Notes under the pieces: model-generated | What the model was told of the DNA's origin: nothing | Database searches by the model: none | What the model saw: the letters and a program-made list of their open reading frames with translations, nothing else | Translations under genes and position numbers: made by a program | Source: Ophiura sarsii | Lineage: Eukaryota > Echinodermata > Ophiuroidea > Amphilepidida > Ophiuridae | DNA: 64,000 nt | Direction of reading: 5' to 3' | NCBI GenBank assembly: GCA_035610835.1 | Contig: CM069446.1 | Span: 5,086,075 to 5,150,074 of the forward strand | Shown here: positions 56,422 to 64,000 of the stretch, piece after piece | Layout of the letters: each line of letters starts with the position of its first letter | Numbering within the stretch: the first letter of the stretch is position 1

Positions 56422-58442
56422 ATGTTTATTACGTTATATACTTCCTATCAGCTCTAAATCAGAACGAGTTTACAAACTGTGATGCCAAAAACACAAAATT
56501 GTAGTTACGAAAGCATACTTCTACCAATTACAGCGAACAAAATGCAATGTAATTTTGTAAATTGCAAGTATTATGAATCTGTTTGGTCTTCACATTACTG
56601 TTTGAACCTCAGCTTTAAAACTAAAAAAATGCACGGTTTTCCAAAATGAATATCTTTGTGCAAAGTATAAAATATATCTTTAATCGTATCTTTTTCCAAT
56701 CGTTATAATGTGTTTTTAAAAGCTAGCTCAGAAACAATAAATATTATGCTTTGCTAATAACGCTGGCATTGGTATTCGGACTGTATGGGGTGGGTAACGT
56801 AATAAACATATACAAACACATGTAAACAAATATATTCAACATCGACCAAGTCAGTTTATTTTGTACACAAACATATCTTGTAAACGGTATTTTAGTAAGT
56901 TAAGTTGCCCAAAGTCCACTGAAAGACAGTTCTATATAATATTGTCGACTTACTCTTTTGAAGTAGGGTAAATATGGTGAATAACGTAATAAACATGGTC
57001 ACTAAATTGACAGATGTAACATGGCACTTCACAGATATGTTGTAAGACCATGACATTATTACCTTTATGTAAATTTTAATAGCACTAAATATTGAATAGC
57101 CTTTTATCTCTTAAAATTAGTAAGATATTGATTTGTTTTATTTAAAATGATGGTAGTATAATTGTTAATAAGACTGTACTCTGATGACCGTTTTTGTCTC
57201 CACTATTGCATTTGGTTCTGCCGGTATCGCCATTGGTTTTTTGCACTGTGTGGCACATATTTCTGTATAATAATAATAACAAAAACAAAACAAAGTTGAT
57301 GACAAATATTGCAGCTGTTTCAGCTAGGTATACCGTATTTATTCACACAATTATACGAATTGGTTTATTACGTTATCCAATAGCCATAGAACTATGCATC
57401 ATTGAAGCATGCAAACAAATGAGATTGTGTCAGTATGTGAGACAATATGTATGTACACTAAGTTAACATTCATAAACGCATAATAAATGTTGAATCACTA
57501 TGAACAGGGTGCAATTATATTTATCAAATGATGAAAAGTTTATTACGTTGTCCATTATAAGGTGGTTTCAGTCCTCACATAGAATAGTCCACATATTAAA
57601 ATTAAAACATTCGATACAATGTATGATACTCAAGTACATCTATCATGAAAGTTACTGAATTGATGCCAACATTAACATGAGAATAGATAATGAGGTTGGT
57701 TACGTTATCCTGTTTATTACGTTATTGGCGACAGCAACAGTGCCAAATGCTAGCTTATAACATATATACAACGCAATCAATGTACACGTTAGCGATACCT
57801 ACTGCATTTCTTCACATTATAAACCCCATTTCGATATCATATGTCCATCTGCAATGTTCCTAAGAGATCTATATGACTTCAACTTTCATTCAGCTTAATT
57901 TTCATATTACTTACAAGAACAAAATAATGAATTCTTACCATTCGTCGTGTTTTTTTCGCACTGTATTTTCAACAAGTATTCCCAATGTATGCCTGCGAAA
58001 AGGGCCTGCCACATGTCTTTGCTTAATACAGTCGTAGAGTGTGGCTGTCTCTTTCTCGATTTATTTGATAACGTAATAAACGATAACGTAGTAAACGTTT
58101 TTGGTACACATAGTACCATGTAGACGATCTGGAAAGAGCTAGCGAGTGCTCCAAGTAACCACAGAGTCTATGGGTATGTATCAAATAGGTTTTTAACAAA
58201 AAATTGTGTTTTGATACATAGTTCGGGAGCAATCTGAATAACGTAATAAACATCCTTAACAAGGTCGCATGCTTTGCAGCATTTTGATTTATTCTCAAGG
58301 TCAGACATGCTGCTAAAGAATTTTAAAGATATTATTTTCAAATACCAATGTTCTTTTAGATTAAGAATATGTACATTTAAATGTTTAAATGGCAATTTTG
58401 AACAACTTTGACATTCTATATATCGCAGGTAACGTAATAAAC
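56422..58442. repeat. Dispersed AACGTAATAAACAT motif array
   Basis: The 14-bp motif or a near copy appears about ten times. Plus orientation: 56796, 56983, 58069, 58083, 58230 and 58429. Complement: 56422, 57362, 57539, 57698 and 57710. I could not find the terminal repeats that would define the carrier element. ORFs here (57907-58395) overlap on one strand and look spurious. Confidence 0.7.
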
Positions 58443-59343
58443 ATCAATATCTCGGACAGAATATATTAAACTGAAACAGGTTAACATCGTAAAAAATGTG
58501 CATTTTTTTCCTAACCATGGAATATCGGTATATGTTCCCTACAAATTAGGACACGTTTTGTAGAAAGTGTTGTACTTTTCGTATTGTAATTAATAAAGGC
58601 AACATTTACTTTTATGCTGCGGACATGGAAATTTCGCTAATTTGGGGTATATGAGCGCAATTGTTTTAGTGAAAACACGATCAGAAGTATAGCAAAGTAT
58701 ATATGTCCAAATAGAAAACATCGAAATCTATCCAGAAAATAAGTTTTTCAAGCAAGAAAACATTGTATAAAACGGTATTGGACCAAAGACACCAAAAAGT
58801 TCATTTTGCACTGTTTTCATGAGAGTTAAACATAAGGACCTTAACTAAAATAGTGGGTTAGCTTATGAGCGTAGCATGACAATTTCAAATTCATTAAGAA
58901 GAGTTGCAAATTAATATCAATCGCTACACTCAAAAGAGGTGATTATATCAACGATATTCACATTGCTGTTCAATAATTCAGAAGAGTTACACCTATAAAT
59001 CATGTCGTTACATAAATTATAAATGATCATCTATTGTAATGTCTTCGCTTTATAATATACAATCCGCTCAAAACATGTATTCGATGGCTTTTGGATATGA
59101 CTACTGATGAAGCGTTGCCTGGAAACGCATACACACAAACTGACACGCTTCATTATCCCAAAATAGCCCTAGTTGTTTTCCATTTTCAAAACTTCTTTTT
59201 TGATTAGAAAAGGTTGCAGGATAGGATTGAAATAAAGGCCTTTAAATAATTTTCTCCGAAACTAATTTGAAACGGCGCAATTCTAGAAATTCGGATGTTC
59301 CAAAATATAATGAGTTATAGGAACGTATACAGTAAACTGGTAA
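58443..59343. other. No supported gene
   Basis: AT-rich. A hairpin GCGTT/AACGC lies at 59110-59130 within a GATGAAGCGTTGCCTGGAAA phrase. Confidence 0.4.
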
Positions 59344-59878
59344 GGGGAGACGTCAAAACTCGACCGCCCGTTGACTGCCGGTTACGGGCGGTTCCGCCCG
59401 GTTCTTTCAGGTCAAATGTTTTACTGGTATATGAATATTCGCGCATGCAACACTGAACAACCGCCGGTTGACTTAATGCTGTAATCTGACCAATTTACAC
59501 TATCAATCTGTTACTTTGCGGTCATAATAGCTCTCTCTATAATCGTTCTATAAAAAAAAAACATTCATAGACTTTCGGTATTGATTTAAAAAAGTTAATT
59601 GAGCTATAAACAGATTGAAAAAGCCAACCCCAGCGAAAATCAATAGCTGTATTGTACTGGCTGTCAACTGAGACTTTTAAGTCTTAAAAGAGCCCATTAC
59701 TTCAAGATGTTATTGCTCACGTGTGTGACGAGGCACTTTCAACCGGTCGTGTTCACCAGAGTGTTACTATTTGACCTCATTATGTGTGTATATTATAACA
59801 GACGACACGTTTTGTGAGAGCCGAACGGAACCGGCCGTAACCGGCGGTTGCCGGGCGGTCGAGTTTTGACGTGATCCC
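59344..59878. mobile_element. TAA-flanked element with CCGCCCG/CGGGCGG subterminal repeats
   Basis: TIRs GGGGAGACGTCAAAACTCGA then CCGCCCG, complementary to CGGGCGGTCGAGTTTTGACG then TGATCCC. TSD TAA (59341-59343 and 59879-59881). CGGTTACGGGCGG-type words crowd both ends. This fits a Harbinger-like MITE. Confidence 0.85.
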
Positions 59879-60100
59879 TAAAGGACCAACACTTTGAAGA
59901 TCATGGCCTAGATCATCACAAGCGAATTATATCCCCGTTATGTACTTCTTTGAATAATTCATGAGCTGAGTGACGGACAAGTAACGACAATAGAATGTCG
60001 GCCATGACTCGCCAAATACAGTCCAGTCACTTTTCGTCTTCTAAAGCGCTATTTGGTTGAATAGTTTGGTGATAAATTGACCTACGCTACTGTTCACCGC

Positions 60101-60304
60101 TTAGTGGCCACCTGGCTGATAATATGGTTTAAAAAGATGAATAACTGCCAAAACATAATCCGACGTTACAAAAGTAACCTTTTTAAGCCGGAATGGATCC
60201 TTCTGAAGGTATTCCAATAAACTGCGCATGCCAGTAATCATATACATTTCTGCACATGGAGTTCCCCAACACCAGTTGATCTCAGTTGAAAATTCATATA
60301 GCAT
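60101..60304 (-). CDS. Uncertain ORF, possible exon
   Basis: A 67-codon frame with balanced composition (WCWGTPCAEMYMITGMRSLL, then EYLQKDPFRLKK). A donor-like AAAAAG|GTTACT sits at about 60181-60180 and an acceptor-like TTTTCAACTGAG ends near 60286. If spliced, the exon would be about 60182-60285. I do not recognise the family and no neighbouring exon was found, so it may be chance. Confidence 0.2.
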   Translation of the reverse strand: MLYEFSTEINWCWGTPCAEMYMITGMRSLLEYLQKDPFRLKKVTFVTSDYVLAVIHLFKPYYQPGGH

Positions 60305-60542
60305 TGCAAGGCCAATAATGAGCTATTTGATATTCATGAGATGATTTACTACGGCGATTGTACATAAATCATGAATTGTAATGCTTTTACATCATGAATC
60401 TTAATAGGAAACAGGAATTTAATGGCATGAAATGTACAATGAACACAATGAAATGGTAATTGGGTCTGATGGCTTGGATTGGTATTTTAATTACATGCGT
60501 TTACGTGTTTATTTTATTGAGCTACGATACGATAGACATTGT

Positions 60543-60625
60543 TCTCGGTAGCTCAGCGTTAGAGCGCTCTCTTTCCTTTAATATCAGGAGGACCCGGGTT
60601 CGAGCCTGATCATCACCGATTTTTT
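60543..60625 (+). other. tRNA-like sequence followed by a T6 run
   Basis: CGGTAGCTCAGCGTTAGAGC is a good A-box/D-arm, GGGTTCGAGCC a good B-box, and TTTTTT (Pol III terminator type) follows directly. The T-stem and acceptor stem pair poorly, so a tRNA pseudogene or SINE head is more likely than a functional tRNA. Confidence 0.45.
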
Positions 60626-60847
60626 CATACCTAATCTATTTGCTTTATTAAGCATTTTTGTCTGGTATTTTATTTATTTTTGATCTGTTGGTTTTATTAC
60701 TGCAATAATATAATTTTAAACTTCGGAGGAATAGAGTTCATAAATCCATACCTATTGAGATTAACAAAAAGACGGGTAGAATTGGTTACACGGAAAGTGA
60801 TCCGTCAATTGTAATATTTAAAATTTAACATTACAGTGATCCCTTCA

Positions 60848-61246
60848 TAATAACAAACTGTATCTGTCCGCTGCTTTAATGTTTTGTTTGATCTCAATCT
60901 TGTATGGAAACGTCTTCAAGTCCTTACGCAAAATTCTGTGAACTGTTGATCTTTTAATCTTGTTTTCTGCGTAAAGTCGGCGATAGATCTCTTTGAACTT
61001 TTGGCTACTGCATGTCTTATGACATTAATGTGACTTGTGTATCTACCAGTCTTTCTACCACATCGAGACAAATCATGCACACTTCCTGTGTTCAAAAGAA
61101 TTATCCACCAACTTCAGAATGGATATTCTTCCTGGTGCGCGTTTCACATTAAAATGTTTTCTGAACTTTTGTTGAGTAAGATGAACTGAATTTGTTTTAG
61201 CGTATAACCATAAAATTTGTATTCGCTTATCTATGCTGTAAACCAT
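60848..61246 (-). pseudogene. Mariner/Tc1-superfamily transposase fragment
   Basis: From an ATG at 61246 the minus strand encodes an N-terminal helix-turn-helix region (RIQILWLYAKTNSVHLTQQK and onward). After at least two frame changes near 61080 and 60985 it encodes KIKRSTVHRILRKDLKTFPY, then KIEIKQNIKAADRY, a pattern typical of the second DNA-binding helix region of mariner/IS630-type transposases. The catalytic DDE domain is absent. A terminal-repeat-like ACACCCTGTA lies upstream at 61597-61606, in the orientation expected for the element's start. Confidence 0.75.
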
Positions 61247-61596
61247 CTTGAATGAAGACTTTTGCTGTGCAATGTTGTCTTCTACGCCTATTTATGCTGT
61301 GAGTGACCGATGTTGGTGAGCAGAGAACTGTGACAAAAGTGCAACGTTGCTTGCATACTGTTAATTTATGCGCACCTGATTTTAGTAACAATGTGTGGTA
61401 CTTGGTATGGGTAGGTCTAGCACACGGCCAAAAACTTTCAACCAGTTTTATAATGTTGTGGGTTTACCAATAAGGTTGTGTTTGGTATCAAAATAATTTC
61501 CTAACTCTCTTCTTTCAAAATATGGTTAAATTTATACCATATCATTTATATTTTATGAGATATGATTCTTCAAAAACGTGCATAGACTGTTGAGAC

Positions 61597-61606
61597 ACCC
61601 TGTATC
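61597..61606. repeat. CACCCTGTA terminal repeat of the transposase relic
   Basis: ACACCCTGTA at the 5' side of the minus-strand transposase, ending in TA. No matching opposite end was found, consistent with truncation. Confidence 0.5.
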
Positions 61607-61965
61607 ATTGCTTTGTTATTTTTTGCATGGAAGGCTCATTATACTGATCCAGTGCAAAGTACTGACGCCTATGTTTCAGGTGATGCGTCTGTATAATTGT
61701 CAACACTTGACAACACTATTTTAATCCAGAGTGGTTTAAAGTATCCACATTTCATTTTGTTCCTCAGTAAAATATTTTAAAGACTCAGGCCGATGATTAT
61801 AACACTTATGAAGGTAGTTTCCTTTACGCACTATAATGAAATACAATAGTTTGAATCTCTACAATCATTGAAAAAATTGTTGGCACACTTGTCGCAACTT
61901 ATTATTACTTGTGACATACCATTGTTTAATAGAAAGCAAAGGTCTCCCCTCTTTCTTATATCCTT

Positions 61966-62210
61966 CACTCTTAGAAAAAAGGGTGATTCGGGGGTTCTTG
62001 GCTGTCCCGTTTATGGAACCCTCAGGGTTAAAGGTTCTTTTAGTTTAAAGAACCAAAAAAACTTCTGTAGAGAACCTTTAGAGGTTATAAAGACACATTT
62101 TTGTTCTTTTTGAACCTTTAAAGGTTCTTTGTGGAACCTATAAAGGTTCTAAAAAGGGTTCCATATACGGGACATCCAAGAACCTCTGAAGCACCCTTTT
62201 TCCTAGAGTG
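61966..62210. mobile_element. TIR element (245 bp) with GGTTCTT motifs
   Basis: Ends CACTCTTAGAAAAAAGGGTG and CACCCTTTTTCCTAGAGTG are complementary with minor changes, and an inner GTTCTTGG(C/A)TGTCCCG pair follows. About ten AAAGGTTCT/AGAACCTTT words fill the interior. The TSD is unclear. The plus ORF 61868-62113 crosses it and is spurious. Confidence 0.8.
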
Positions 62211-63190
62211 TTCCCCACCCCTTTAAATCAATGTTGGGGGAGATGCTAATGCTTCTGATAACATGACTTGGATCAGCATTGGCTTAATCCGGACAAAGTG
62301 TCAACCTTTTCCCATGACTTTAGCTATAGACAATGATAGTGGAGGTTTATAGATATGGATAACTCGTTATCTTCATATTAGGCTATGGTCATGTTTTTTA
62401 TACTGGGTACCCAAATAAGGTTGATCTGTTACATTTGCACTACATATTATTACTTTGCATGCATATATTTTAGCTATTCTTTAACACACATACTCAAATT
62501 TGGTCTTATTTTGATGAGAAAGTATTTGGCCTTTATTTTAAAAAGAAAAATATAAACTACCATGGTTCTGTTAATTACAATAGTTCGTTAAACCTAATTA
62601 GTCAGGGGTGGAAGAGTATGTGGAGGATGCGGAGGAGGAGGAGTGCATAGTTGAACAAGTATGGTGCAATATACATTGGGCAAACATAAAATGCACTGGT
62701 TTCACTCTTGGTACAATTCTATATTGAAGACATAACATTATTGAAGCATATTTGAATTAAAAATATTATAATTAGTTAATTAAGGAATCATTAATTAGCA
62801 TTAAGAAGCTCAAAAAATTGTTAAGAAACGTAAGTTGGTCGCAGTTTGTGAATGTATGCAAACATTTGCCTGCACCAAACTGTCCATTTTAAAAGTATAG
62901 AAAGGTTGAGGTACCCTTTTGAATAAATAAATCTAACTATTTAATTAAAAATTAAAAGAAGATATGTAATTAACCTCATGTATTCTGTTTTGTCTGGATG
63001 TTAATTAGCACATTTTGTTAAATGCGTTTGTGTGGTGTTATTTCTTGTTTTTAATTTTAACTGTGTTACCAAATAAGTAAAAAACCGCTGGTTTTTATCA
63101 AGCTTGTAAACTCAGGAGAATTATTAAATTCTTAGGAATGCAACTGACCTGTCCTAATATAGGATGACCAGCATAAGCAGTTTGCCAATC
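62211..63190. other. No supported gene
   Basis: AT-rich sequence with a short purine-rich run (GGAGGAGGAGG) near 62628. Confidence 0.45.
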
Positions 63191-63194
63191 AACA

Positions 63195-63975
63195 TTGGAT
63201 CACCCTATATGTTGAATACAACTTAAAACGAAAACATGTTATAATTCAATCTTAAATCAGACTCTTGAAATTTGAATACTGGGTTCAAACATTATAGAAA
63301 CTAACCTAATTTGTTCATTTGAATGTGCTTTGCACATCATGAAGGTGCAAGATGGATGAACGCAATTAATTGTATGCCACTAAACATGTGCCATAGGGAA
63401 AATTTGAGCCACCCTGTAGTTAAAGGATCCCTTTTTATTGAACATTATTTGAAACTCATTCCACTTTAAGCATTTGCCACTTCAAGTTGGAATGTAAAAT
63501 CATGTTTCAGATGCAAATTTAAATTCATTCAATTAATGATTTGTAGATAATCATGTATACCTAAATTAATGTTTTAAACACCCTATATGTTTAAAATTAA
63601 CAACTTAACATAAGAAAAGGGTGACTTTTAAAATCAATCAATGTTCATGTACATGTAATTGATGCATTTTTATTTGAAATCTACTTGAATTTTGTTAAAA
63701 TACTAGTCTTTGTATGTATGTAGTTAATAGAAGCATTTTCCGGAACTAAATAAACACATTTTTAGACACCCTGTATGTAGAATTTCAGACTCATAATGAA
63801 ATTTAATTTGCATATGTCTGGATGGGTATTTTATTAAACTACTTTAAATATGTACTGAACTTTTCTCTCATCACTTCATATACATAGTGTAAGTATTATT
63901 GAAACCCTTCTTTTTTAGAAGATTTTGCTTGTTACACCCTGTACAATTTCGGGCCACCCTGTACAATCAACTTGA
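63195..63975. repeat. Dispersed CACCCTGTA/CACCCTATA motifs at the right edge
   Basis: CACCCT(G/A)TA occurs at about 63201, 63412, 63580, 63767, 63935 and 63956, all in the same orientation, at intervals of about 170-210 bp and then 21 bp. The series may continue past the window. Confidence 0.65.
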
Positions 63976-64000
63976 TTGTATGCTATTTGCATCCGTTACA

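Noticed and set aside
59095..59135. Second CTGATGA...GGAAAC phrase
   Set aside because: The intervening bases pair as GCGTT/AACGC across the GAAA core, which is incompatible with a hammerhead fold.
38266..60625. Functional tRNA genes at 38266, 55229 and 60543
   Set aside because: A- and B-box matches are good but the acceptor or T-stems fail to pair, so they are listed only as tRNA-like.

Overview
This window is animal nuclear DNA. It has spliced exons with GT-AG introns, AT-rich introns, and dense nonautonomous DNA transposons. I infer a marine deuterostome, most likely an echinoderm (recurrent AGGCCTA-type words, repeat style, protein similarity), but no species can be named from the sequence alone.

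Region 1 (1-29.4 kb) holds one recognisable host gene, read on the minus strand. It is a Dispatched homologue (RND/sterol-sensing-domain transporter that releases cholesterol-modified Hedgehog). I resolved eleven consecutive coding exons from the ATG at 29095 down to 564. Every splice phase agrees, giving 952 codons plus one base. They encode an N-terminal cytoplasmic tail, TM1, extracellular loop 1 with a dibasic convertase-like site, the sterol-sensing domain with the GVDD motif, the acidic cytoplasmic loop, TM7, and the start of extracellular loop 2. Loop 2 carries a Thr/Pro-rich linker followed by a complete ten-cysteine follistatin-type (FOLN+Kazal) domain. The rest of the gene (TM8-12, C-tail) lies off the left edge. 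Its introns are full of short terminal-inverted-repeat (TIR) elements, many with readable target-site duplications (TSDs).

Region 2 (29.4-64 kb) has no confident host gene. It is a layered transposon landscape. At its centre is an 8.58-kb element (37844-46423) with long TIRs and a 9-bp TSD, split into an older element and itself holding tandem repeats and a further nested element. To the right lie TA-flanked and TAA-flanked MITEs, a broken non-LTR retrotransposon with a nested Harbinger-like element that keeps a Myb/SANT-like ORF, and a decayed mariner/Tc1-type transposase.

The most unusual recurring theme is a set of elements that each carry many copies of their own private 9-16 bp word, often on both strands: GTCCGTCCGTGAC, GTTTCATCCC, GTAACRCGTGTTAC, GCGAGGGACGGAATTT, AACGTAATAAACAT, GTGTTTAA and CACCCTGTA. 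A second theme is elements bounded by telomere-like AACCCTAACC/GGTTAGGGTT termini that enclose tRNA-like promoters derived from different tRNAs. All coordinates were read by eye; boundaries of degenerate repeats are approximate.
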